From: Branchinecta lynchi
Lineage: Eukaryota; Arthropoda; Branchiopoda; Anostraca; Branchinectidae
DNA: 64,000 nt
NCBI GenBank assembly: GCA_023053575.1
Contig: JAKZAP010000014.1
Span: 7,068,001 to 7,132,000 of the forward strand
Direction: 5' to 3'
A model generated the notes under the pieces. The model had not been told where the DNA came from and did not search any database. It saw only the letters and a program-made list of their open reading frames with translations. Positions 1-12,100 of the stretch are shown here, piece after piece. Numbering within the stretch: the stretch's first letter is position 1; each line of letters starts with the position of its first letter. The position numbers and the translations under genes were made by a program.

Positions 1-128
1 GCTGAAATGGCCCCGGCTGCTTCAAGGGGGAAACTGGTCTGTATGAATGGCTTACTACTGAGTTTTGGAAGATTGATTGGAGCGATGGTGTCTGTCGTAT
101 TTCACAAGGACGAAAGGACCGGCTGGAG
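1..128 (+). CDS. SLC2A13: SLC2A13 exon (partial at window edge): TM4-TM5 loop and TM5
   Basis: Frame 1 encodes [20 protein letters not shown], then the rest of a hydrophobic helix, ending in ...TGW plus AG. The Glu of AEM and the Arg-Gly match the E-x(n)-R-G loop signature of sugar porters. The donor is GTACGT at 129. The split AG|G codon joins the next exon as Arg, giving the family's GWRY sequence at the start of TM6. The 5' limit of the exon lies outside the window. Confidence 0.9.
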
Positions 129-3100
129 GTACGTGGCGTAACGTTTTTAAGCGGAAACTTTCGCGTGTATGGCTACCGGCCACAGGGGGTAGCCCTGGAA
201 CTTTGCAACAGCAACATCTCTAATTTGCCAGGCTGACATCATAGAAACTTGAAGTAACATGAGCCAAAGACACACGCAATGGGGGTTTATTTACGACCCC
301 CCAGCTTCAGACAGCGCCTGGGCAACGTGAAGTGTTGCGGCAACCTTTGTCCGGCTTCGCCGAAGTGTTGCTAGCAAGACATTAGTTTTGTTAATTCGCT
401 GTCGTTTAATGCTAAAGTTGTCAACTTATCGAAGCTTTTAAAATGGTATGTTCTAAAAAGAATAATCACATGATCAAAAGCTATTCTTCAGCGTTGTAAA
501 AACAACAACAAAAGAATATCGGAAGAAGGCACAAACGCAGCGTTTACAAGCACAGGAAAACTTGAACAGAATCTGATCTTGGTGACAAGATTGTATTTAG
601 ACGCAGAGGGAAAAAAATAAATTCTTCAAACCTGAAAATCTGACATAAATAAATTCACTAGCCAATAAGAAAACATTTTGAGAGCATTTATGACATCAGT
701 ACTAATGACTTATGCTCTCAAAAGCTAGCTAGACATTTCTTTAGTACTTTTTACCAGCGCCGCCGACAAGATTCCTTTCAAGTAGACCGGAACTCCTTTC
801 ATAATGAAAGGATTCCCATCCCGCTAGACTTTTTTTTCTACTGGTCTTCACGAACGGAATCCTTTCGAGTCGACCGGAATTCCTTTCTACTCGACCGGAT
901 GTCTTGTCCGTGTAAACACTACATAATTGACTTTGCAGTCAGTTGAACTTTATCCTTTTCAGTCGTAGACATCGTGACGAATGAAAACTTTTCAGGATTA
1001 AAATACCATAGATAACACTATGAATTATTACGAAACTACCTCATTGTTTTACATTATCGCTTGTACCCGTTGAGTAAACACTTAATCCTAGGTTGCAGCG
1101 ATAGACCATCGATACAAACTTTCTTACCGTCAGATTTATAGAAATCGAATACAGTGTACACCAATTTCTACAGATTTCGAGCCCCGTGAATCGATTCAAG
1201 TCCCTCTCCCACGATAGACATCAAGTTCACCGGACAAATGATGGGTGCACCAGCTAGCAAAAGTTGCAAACCCCTCATCGCTGAAGATGATTGTAGCATA
1301 ACAGCCAATTAATAACAGCCCTTAGCAGTTACCAGGAATAAAACGAAATTGGCTGCATAGGAAAAAAAAAAAAAACGAGGACAAAACCGAAGTGTTCCTC
1401 TTGCAACACAATCATCAGCAGGTGAATAATCCAAATGAGATTCCTACAGCCGGTATGACACAAACACTGGTTAAACGTGTTCAGGTGTTTATTTATTTAC
1501 TAGCTAGCGCTTAAAGGCAGAGAAAACTTGACTACGCAAATTTCGGCCATCAAACCGACCTGGGGGGCTTAGATAAAGATACAGGGACTTGTCGACAGGA
1601 CCCCCCTTCTTTGTTATCTCGAACCCCCTCCTTAGTGTTCCCAAAATTAGCTGGCAGGCCCTTGCCCCTTATGCACTGTAATTATGCACTTATGCACTGT
1701 AAAAGTTCGCCTTTGGCCGTGTTTCGGCATAGAATCGGGGTAGTAGTCAAGAGGTCGTGCGTTCGATTCCTACTCCCGGCACACAAACCTTTTGCTTTTT
1801 GGGATCCCAAAACGTAAGTGGAGGGATACCTATGACATCGCAAAAGTTGTCCGTCCGTCCGTCTGTCTGTAAGCACGATAACTCTCGAAGGGAATGAGAT
1901 ATTTTGTGAAACTTGGTATGAGGATTCTTGGGGTCAAGGGTAAAGTCGAGTTGGTAGATGGGCTCTGTAGCCCTATATTTGGGGGTGGGGGGGGGGTCAA
2001 TTTAAGGGACAAACAAAATATTTTTAAACAGCTAATGTGATAGTCGATTATGGGGTAAGAAGACATGCTGAGCACGATGGTGACAATCATTTTCTCGCCG
2101 GACAAGTAGTTCGTCCGGAATCTGGCAAAAACCGGAAAGTTTGTTAAAAGTAAAAGTTTCATTTGAAGTTGATTAAATGTTTGATTTAGGGGTAAGAAGA
2201 CATGCTGAGCATGATGGTGAAAATCATTTTGTCGCCGGACAAGCAGTTCGTCCGCAATCCGGCAAAAACCGGAAAGTTGGTTAAAAGTAACAGTTTCATT
2301 TGAAGTTGATTAAATGTTTGATTTATGTGTAAGAAGACATGCTGAACCCGATGGTGAAAACCATTTTCTCGCCGGACAACTAGTTCGCCTGTAATCCGGC
2401 CAAAACCGGAAAATATGTTAAAAGTAAAAGCTTTATCTGAAGTTGATTAGATGATATATTTAGGGGTAAGAAGAGACGCTGAGTCTGTATATAATGATCA
2501 TTTTTTACCCGGACATATAATTAGTCCGGAATCCGGTTATACCTGCATTTTTTTTAAGTCAAAATTGTATTTAAAGTTGATTAGATTTCTTTATAGGGAT
2601 AAGGAGATACGCCGGCTTCGTTTCTGAATTTTTCTTTTTTTGCTGGACTAGTAGTTCGCTTGGAATTTGCAGTAGTAAAGCAGGAAGTTTCGGTCAATAT
2701 CGTCAAAATAGATATAACTTATAGAGGTACAGACAGGTAGATAGAATATCTGAACTCGGTTTTCTCTGATGATTAGCCTGGCGAAGACAAGACCGAATTG
2801 TCTGGATCAAATCTTAGATTTTTGGGATCCCATCGACACCTTTGGTCTTGTTTTCTACCAACTCAAAAGTCGAATTCTCGGAAACTGCCCGGAAGCTGCA
2901 ATGGTCGTAGCGAGAATTTTTCTTACTCTCAATATCGACTTAGGGTACATTCTTGATATGTCAGCTAGCTCCACGAGTCAAGTTTGAGTCAAGTTTTCTG
3001 TTCCTTTAATCATTTATTTCCCTCAGAACTGAGGAGCACAAAATAATGTATAAAACAGAAGTATGCCTAAACCATCTGGTCCATTCAATGACACATAAAT

Positions 3101-6100
3101 ATTATAAAAAATACAAACGATTTCGACAACTAAATTACAATTATTTACGAACTATTTATTAAAATATTATTTATTTTTATTACACTATTATTTATTACAC
3201 ACTATTTATTCACTTGTTAAAAGATGGGTACAGGTTGTGGGTTTGGAGGGCTATCGAAGCTTCTTTTTTCTTCTATTTTTTTAAATTGGTCATCTTTTTC
3301 TTCAAAATTAAAACTGGGTCTTTTACTTTGAAATTGGAAACCAACTATGAATTACTGAAAGAAATGGGGCCAAGAAGAAATGGAAAATTCGGAATATGAT
3401 ATTTTAATAGCAGATATGTCGCAAATTCGAAAGTTTTCTACGATTTTTGCAGCAAAAAGAACATGAGGTAAAGCAACGGCGGCGAACAATGACCCGACGA
3501 TGTATTTGCTGTATCGCCCACGAAAACGAATTAAGAGGCCAATGCCTTGCGAATTCTTTCTTCTATATGATTGACAATTATAGACTGAGAAATCTTAGCT
3601 GACGATGCATATGGGATATCATAGGCTGAAAAAATAATCCCCTTACCGCAATCAAGACATTCATTTCCTTTCCACGGTGCTATTTACAACAAATAAGAGC
3701 TGAAAGCTCATATGGCACTTGTAAGAACAGTTAGCATGTTTGTCAGATACAGTTTGCAGTTGTCAAGGCTGCATACCTTTCCCGATACCCATTTCATCAG
3801 AAAATCGGCTTGATCTACTAAATCCGAAACGGTTATTCCACTCATTGATAACTGTTTCTCCCACAACGATGATCGAGTCGGGTGAGTGACTATCTTTAAG
3901 CCAATCTGGTAGAGTCCCTAACATGCCTGCCAAGTTTCATGGTCATAGCACAGCCTGCCAAGTTTCATGGTAATAGCACATTTGGAAGTAGGCTACCTCA
4001 GCTCGTGATGACCAGAATTGTGGAAAACCCTCTCAAGCTCCCCCAACTGTGACAATATCCGGTCCTGTTTTGTCAGTATTGACTCGTATTGTCTCTACGG
4101 CTTATGTTTGTTCTTTCCTCCAAGTCCCATCCCGATCTCTCGATTCTTAAGCGTTTCACGAGATTTCTTGCACCCCCACTCCAGCTCCCCCCCCCCCCTC
4201 TATTGGATTCATTCCGGACTTGACTTTGATCATCCGCGACACTTGTTTTTGACACTTGTCAAGTCTCATTCACCTCCGATCACCCGTTCCAATCCCTCCA
4301 CTCTCCCGAAGATCACCGTATCGGGGAAGGAACTATTTTCGAGTCGACCTGAGAGAGTATCTAATATGTCTGCCAAATTTCACGATCCTAGTACATCTGG
4401 AAGTACCCTAACTCGTGACCACCGCAGAAATCCAAGAAACCACCTCCGACACCCTCCACTTCGACACGATCCGGACCTATTGTGTCAATAAAGTATCTAG
4501 GGTTAATGCTCGTTCTTCCCTTCAAGTTCCATCCCGATCCCTGGACCCTAAGCGTTTCAAAATATTTCCGGTCCCCCCCTCTACCCCCCCACACCCAGTT
4601 ATCGGATTCGGGCCAGATTTGAAATTGAAGATCTGAAACACTTGTTCTTCACACTTGTCAAGTTTCATGCATGTCCGATTACGCGTTCCAAAGTTATGTA
4701 TGCTTCTAGTTCCGGATTCCCCATCCCTCCACTCCCCCGCGATGGCTGGATCGGAGAAGTGGTTATTTCCAAGTTAATCTGGTCGGTTCCGTCATATGCC
4801 TTCCAAGTTTTATTGTCCTAGCATATGTGGAAGCGTTTCAGGAGATTTCCAATGCCCCCCCCTCCAGCCCCCCCCCCATAGGTATCAAATCTGGTCCGGA
4901 TTTGAAACTGAATATCCGAAACACTTGTTCTTGACACGTGTCAAGTTTCACGCATGTCCGATTACCCATTCCGAAGTTATGCATGTTAATAGTTTCCGGA
5001 TTTCCCATCCCTCCACTCCCCCCACTATGATTGGATCTGGAAAGTGGTTATTTCCAAGTTAATCTGGTCGGGTCCCTGGTATGGCTGCCAAGTTGCATTG
5101 TCCTAGCTTATGTGGAAGCGTTTCACGAGATTTGTTTAGTTTAGTTAGCATCAGAGCAAAATTTTGCTCTGGTTAGCATTTAGCATTCGTTTTGACCAAC
5201 TTTAAACAGTATCTGTTCCCGCATTCGCTGCCAATTACAAGGACGCTTAGCCCTAAAGGTAGAGCAACGGACCTGTAACTTTCGAAATTTTGATTTGCTA
5301 CCCATTAGCTACCGTTGTTCCTAGTTTCCGGTCTCCCGATCCGGGGAAAGTCGGATTGAGGTAGTGATTATTTACAAATCTAGTCGGGTCCCTGATATGC
5401 CTGCGAAGTTTCATCGTCTAGCTTGTGTGGAAGTGCCTGAACTAGAGAAACCTGGACCGACGGACAGACCGACGGACGGACAGAAATTGCGATCGCTATA
5501 TGGGACTTGGCCGGAGGGCAAGTGCCATAAAAACTGGCATTCACCTGCCCTAACGGAAAGACCCTTTGCTGACAGAGAAGTGGCAAGACGGTTAAAATTC
5601 TCAGCCAACGCAGTTTTTGATTTACTCAGTAAAATTATGTCGTCGGCATAAGCTAGGTAAGAAACATCTCGAAGAGCCGATATCAGGGATACTCGAATTG
5701 ACCGGAGACACCCTGCTAGGCTAACATTAAGTATATAAGGAGATAAAATACCACCTTGTCCCAACCCTCTGCCCATTGGCAAATAAGAAGAAAACAAAAG
5801 AGAACCCAAAGATACCCTAAACGACAGCCGGCTATACCTAGAACGCTAAACACGACGAACAGAGAGTGGAATACCCCTAGAAAGAAGAGCCAGGATTAAT
5901 GAAGCGTGAGATAGTTATCAAACGACTCTTTTATGTCAAGTAAAAGAGCGTATAAAGTTTAATTTTTATTTCTAGATTCAAGTATTGTTTTAGAAAATGC
6001 AGCGGTGTGTTCGCTATGAATGGTGGATAGCAACTGTGAATGGTGGATAGCAACGACAAAAAGAATTCGTCAGAAGAATTCGAAATCTTCCCCTGACAGC

Positions 6101-9100
6101 GCGAAAACCGACTGAAAAAGATTCCGCAGACTGAATCAGTCTATGAGACGTGAGACCCTAGTTTTGACGTGTAAACCACAATCGTCCAATCGATTTCCAG
6201 ATCGATTTTCAGAGTGCGAAAACAGCCTTCCCATGGTAGCGCGAAAACCGACAGTAAGAAATTCGAAGGGAACGAGATATTTTGATGAAACTTGGTGTGA
6301 GGATTCTTTGGGTCAAGGGGTAAGGTCAAGTTCATAAATGGACTCTGTAGCCCTAGATTTAGGGGTGGGGGAGGGGGTTTCAAATTAATGGATTGAAATG
6401 CTGAATCCATTTTTGAACTTTAGTTTAACAGTAAAAATATTCAAGGAATCTGACGAAGACTGAATGGCGAAGAAATGACACAACTGTTTGAATCAAATGT
6501 TAGATTTTTGGGATCCCATCGAAACCTTTGTTCTTGTTTCCTATCCATGGGAAAAAGTCTGGGTTTGTTGGTTTGAAGAGAATAGTCCCTCGCTGCATTT
6601 TTGACCTTGTCGGTCGTCCATTTTTGTTTTATCTCCAGATGAGAAACACCGAGAGAATAATTCCAGTAAATGCCTCGTTGAATTTTTAACCTTGTCGGGC
6701 GTTTCTTATCTCCAGAGGAAAAATACTGAATCTGTTGGTCTAGAGAGAACAGCCCTAGTAAATACCCCATTGCATTTGTAATCTGGTCAGGCGACCGGTT
6801 TTTCGTCGCAGGGGAAAAAGAGAAAGCACTTCGAGCGCGTAAACAAACCGCTCTTTATGTTACTTGAGCCGGGACACTAAACGAAAGGGATATGGAAAAC
6901 CGAAGAACTGAGTGTGGGATAAGCCGTTGCATGGCTACGGGGAAAGGAGGGTGGTATAAAGATGTGATCTGGCTAAAGCTAGGAAGTTGTGTAATACGGT
7001 ATGAGATGTTGCGTGTGTCCAGTAGCGTTGACTCGGTTGGGGGGTCTATCTCCTAGGGTCGGTGAGATTCAAACAAACTTGGATTTAGAAATATTTTATT
7101 TGCGTAGTATTCACTGAACTTACCCATTAGTCACTTAAAACTCGTGACATTGACAGACAGCTAGATAAATCTTTTCTGCTATGATATGATCTGGTCCCTA
7201 ACACATGGTCCCTACTCATTATCATAATAACAGTAACGTATTTAAACCCTTAGGGCTATAGGCAAACAAAAAATTATGATCTTCATGATATCTGACATCA
7301 CACTACACATAATTAAAACTAAACAGCACTCACCCGATCAACTTTTACTTCAATACTTACTACAAAACCTACAGGAAAGCGATTTTGTTTCAAGTATGGG
7401 AAGTAAGTGTTTTGGTGAGCTCCGAAGGCTGGGTAGATTCCTGAAGCTAGCTATGACCCACCGTGAACTATTTTTATAGAAGTTGATTTTGGTTTGTTTT
7501 TAGAGTGTACGATATTTTGTTTTTTGTTATTGCGTTATGTTTCCCGCCATGGCCCTTGGGTTTTATTGGGAATAAATTCATTCATTCATTCATAATGCAC
7601 TGACTACACTGGAGAGGTGCTCTTCAAGATGTCAGGAAACAATTTTTCCCAATAGCCTACAATATTTAATGTCTTCATGTTATGTGACTGTTACAGTCTC
7701 AGCGTCGTCCTGAGCAGAAACCAACTTACGATTATTGGTAGGCAGGGGCGTCGCTAGGGGGGGAGGGGGTGGCCCTCCCCCCCCCTCGAAGAAAGAAAAA
7801 AGCTAAAACGGGCACTCGCAGAGCGCCCTACCGCACAATTTTAGCTAAAACGGGCCACCACCCCTCGAAGAAAGAAAAAAGCTAAAACGGGCGCTCGAGC
7901 GCCCGACCACAAAATGTTAGCTAAAACGGGCGCTCGTGACCACACAAATTTAGCTAAAACGGGCGCTCAAGAGCGCCCGACTATGAATATTCAGCACAAG
8001 TCCCTCACCCAAAAAAGCTAAATGGGGGGATGGCAGTACGCCCGGAAAAGTCAATAAGGCTAGTTACTAAGGCATCGGCTGTTCTGGGTTCTCGAGCATT
8101 TGAAACTTAAGGAATTGCATTCTCAGTCGCATGTTTCGAGAGGCAGGCTATTTCTAGTCGTTCAGAGGTCTTTCATCATATTTTGTCAGAATGAGAAGTA
8201 TGATTGTTAGATATAAGCTTCCATGACCGACAAAAGACAGTTGTCAAATCCTGAATTAACTTAAGTTTTAACACGATCTGTGTTCTCTCGGTCAAGTAAA
8301 AATCAGGTTGATTTTGCTTGTGGCGTACATTTCCAATAATTGGTAGTTTCATGTAAAGATCTTTTTGTATTTTAGTAGAAAACCATTTAATGATACGAAT
8401 TTTTCTCCAGTCCGACGTTTAACATTAAATCGGTTTCGCTATCAATGAGAGCAGATTTAATGATGGGTCTGATTGTTGCAACACGTCAATTGATTTTTAT
8501 TTTGTGTTTTAACTCTAAAAGTCTTAAAAGTCAACTCCATTTCAATTTTTTTTTTTTTTTTTTATGAGCAATACTTCTTTTCTGGAAAGGCTCGAACTGA
8601 AGCACATTATCCAACTTCCAAGTAAATGTCTCACATTTTTCTTGGTTCGTTGTGAACAAAGAAAGACGGGCAGATATTTCGGATCTGAAAAGATGTTTTG
8701 ATCATACAGGATTCCACAGAATTTGCCTGCGGCGCCTTTCGTAGTACGTTTTATTTACTGGAAAGTCGCGTCATTTCATTCGGATTTTAGGCTTGGAATT
8801 TCGGGGCTTGGGCCGCTTTAAAAGCTAAATAGATTTTGTTGCAGGGAAGTATCGTATTACCCGAAAAAGTTATCGCCTACTTAAAAAATTTTGCAGGCGG
8901 CGCTCATTTTCATTCTGTCTGATATACAGTTTTGCGGATACAGTACTATGTTTCTTGGTTCTTGTTTCTAACTGGTATGACTCTTGGGTCTTCTGTCTGC
9001 CAGTCGTATATTTTAAGATACTCACCTCCCACGCCCAAGCCCTTCAAACCGCTCGGAGTTACAACTAGGCTTCTAATCTTCAGTTTTCAACGCTTGCAGT

Positions 9101-12100
9101 TATCACTAGTTTTATTATCACATATGAGACGAAAAGCTGAAACGGGCGGCAGGGCGCCAGTAGGCGCCCTGCCACCCCCCCCCCCCCCCCACTCGGGTTT
9201 TGGCTAGCGACGCCTCTGTTGGTAGGTACGTTCTGGCAGAGTCGTTACTAGCCAAAATGTTTGGGGGGGGGGGACGAGGCATTTACCGACTGGCTGGTAA
9301 CTTTTACCGACTTTTTTCAACTATAAAAATTACCTTTTTTTTAAATCGACTGATTTTCAGAAAAAAACGAGTATTTGACGAAAAATCGACCAATTTTCAG
9401 GAAAACCGACTGTTGAAAAATCAACTGTTTTGACGAAAAATCGCGGCGCTTCGCGCCGACTCCGTTACTTTTTACCGACTGGCCGACAGCAGTGGGGGGG
9501 GCCCCCTCCCCCCCAGTCGTGACGCCCCTGCATTCTGGTTCCTGGGGTGTCGAGAGATGTCACTGTTATTTTTATCTTGCCGACCGCCATTTGCACTTAG
9601 GAAACTGTTGCAGCTTTTTCCGAAAAGTTATTCGTCTTAAAGTGCGAACACACGATCAGGATTTTCCGACCGGATTTCCTGCGCTTTCTAGGCTACGATT
9701 CCTATGGCCAAAAACGTGTGAATTTAAGCTGCGTTGGGGTTGCCGGTCTTTTCGCCTTAATGTCCGCTGGACGTGGATAAAACCCCATGAATAGCTGCGT
9801 TCGTTGCACTCCGGGCTGTCTCTGGTGTTTAGTCACCAGTGTCCGGTTCTTCCCTTAAAACGCGTTCTTTTGGTACACCTGTGAGTTGATGAAAACCGGT
9901 TAACTTCTCGCTGCAGCAGGGCTCACGAGCAGGTTCTGGTTAGTCCGCACCGGTGAGATAAAACCGGACACTGGTTAGTGCAAAAACGGGTTATAAGACT
10001 GGTGAGAAGTCACCGGTGGATGCAAGAACGGCTTATAGGAAAAACCGGAGACACACTGGTGAGAACTCCCGTGACAAAGAACGCAGCTAATGACTTGATT
10101 CAAAGGGAAGACTAAATCGAAACTCGGTTACCTGAAAATGATATAAATTTTTAATATATTAATTACAGCTTCCGGGATAACCATGTAATTTGGAAATAAT
10201 ATAGATTTCATTTTCAAATATTTTTATTTCAAACTCAAGATACAGACTGCAGTCACGCCAAAATAAAAGTGCAGTGTTCTTTTCGGTGTGGGACGACTGA
10301 AAAATTACATTAATTATTATATCGAAGAGAAAAAAAATTAGAAGTCGATTGAAGAGACACTTTTGACCTACCTTTTTCTACAAATTTGTATAATAATCTT
10401 GGGAAGCTTGATGTAAAAGCCATACAAGTTCACATTGGTCTGACAAATTTTGAACTGAATGAGCTGAACACTCATTTAGTTTGATCTAACCCAAAGTATC
10501 TGCTGGCCCCCCAGTCCCCAGAGTCTAATTTTGCCATGCATGTGCCGCGTGCTATCAAACAATACGACACGATCGAGAACAAGTGGAGACGACAAGGAAT
10601 CGTAGCCTGTCGATGGCCACCACGACTAGAACCTCGTTTTTGTTGCAATAGCGCTGCCTTTCTTCTTTGCTTTTGCATAATATGCGTTTTTGGATTCACT
10701 TTCTTCTTGGTTGAAGCGGCAGCGCTGCAACATCTTGCAGGGAAGCACGGACTTGGTCGGGGAGCAAGTCCGTGATTCTCGAGAAGCGCTGCCGTCTTCC
10801 TCGGAAGCGCTGCAGTCCAAAAACGGATGTAGAAAGAATCAGTCCGGAATCGGCCGAGAAGTGGACCTGCAGCATGCAACAAAAACGAGGCCTAGATTAC
10901 GATTGTCAGTGGAGTTCCCGCTCAAAAAAAGAACAAGAGCTGTAAGCTCATATGGCACTTGCATGGGTTAAGATGTTTTGGTTCATCAAAAGTAAGTTTC
11001 GACTTTGCGGTTGAGATGCGCACTCTAAGGGAGCTGGAACTTCATTTGTAATCAAAACTCTTGAGGCAAAATTGCTAATGGGCTGATCCCGATGAAAAAT
11101 TTGTAGACTGCGTAGTAGTACGAAAACGTTGCATGTAATACTATGTAATAGCAAAGAATACAACCATTTAATGTGCCTCAGACTGGTCCAATCTTATGTA
11201 GTAGTATCCAGTAGCATCCTGTCTTGCCATAGTAGCAATCAGTCTTGCTAATAGTAGCATATAGTAGTATGTAGTAGGCAGTAACACGGTAGCCTTGAAG
11301 TAGAAGCACTTAGTAGCATCGTTAGTACTGCATGCTACTTTTTCGTACTACTTCATAGTACTATTTGACATAATTTTTTCATCGGGATGGGCATCATGAA
11401 AATGCATATATTGTTTAAAAGTATTTTTTTTTACTTTGCGGTCAAGATTGGTACTTTAAGGAATAATCGGATTTGGGAAGTAGCAATTTCTAAGCAAATG
11501 TTGTTGGATCTCCAATATTCCAGCGAAGTTTCGTCGTCCTAGCACATCTGGGAGTACCTTAACTCGCGATCACCGGAATCCCAGACCCCCCCCCCCCCGC
11601 TCCAGCTCCACCAACAATACCCGGAGCCAATCCGGTTCTGTAAATGATTAATCCAGAGCATCTGTTTGTCATTCCCAGGAAGTTCAATCTAGATCACACC
11701 AGTCTAAGCGGGTCAAGTATTTTCCCCCCTCCCCCCAGTAATTGCCGGATTCGGTCCGGAAATGAAAAAGTGAATGAATTGTGGTCGGTATATAGCACTT
11801 GAGCCAGATGCTGCAAGTGCCATAAAAACAGGAACAGACGGAAAACAGGTACAAAAAAAAAACAGAAACAGGTGAAAACAGGCATAAAAAAAGCAGAACA
11901 GAACAGATCAGGTAAATAAAAGAACAGAAGACCTGTTCTGTTTCTGTTTGTTTTTTTGCAGAAACAGAACAGAAAACAGGTACCCCCAAAACCGAACAGA
12001 ACAGAACAGTGCCCATTCTTACTCGGAAGCACTGCAATGCGAAAAGAATGTAGAAAGAACCAGCCGGAAGCGGTCGAGAAGTGGACCTGCAGCGTGCAAC

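Noticed and set aside
1745..1784. Functional tRNA
   Set aside because: Only a T-loop and acceptor-like 3' end; no D arm, anticodon arm or matching 5' acceptor.
4018..4491. 157-codon plus-strand open frame
   Set aside because: Lies wholly inside B1 repeat units; Ser/Pro-rich low-complexity product.
10472..10971. Overlapping 79-136-codon frames on both strands as a gene
   Set aside because: Frames on both strands are equally open, there is no recognisable domain, and part of the segment is duplicated near 12.0 kb.
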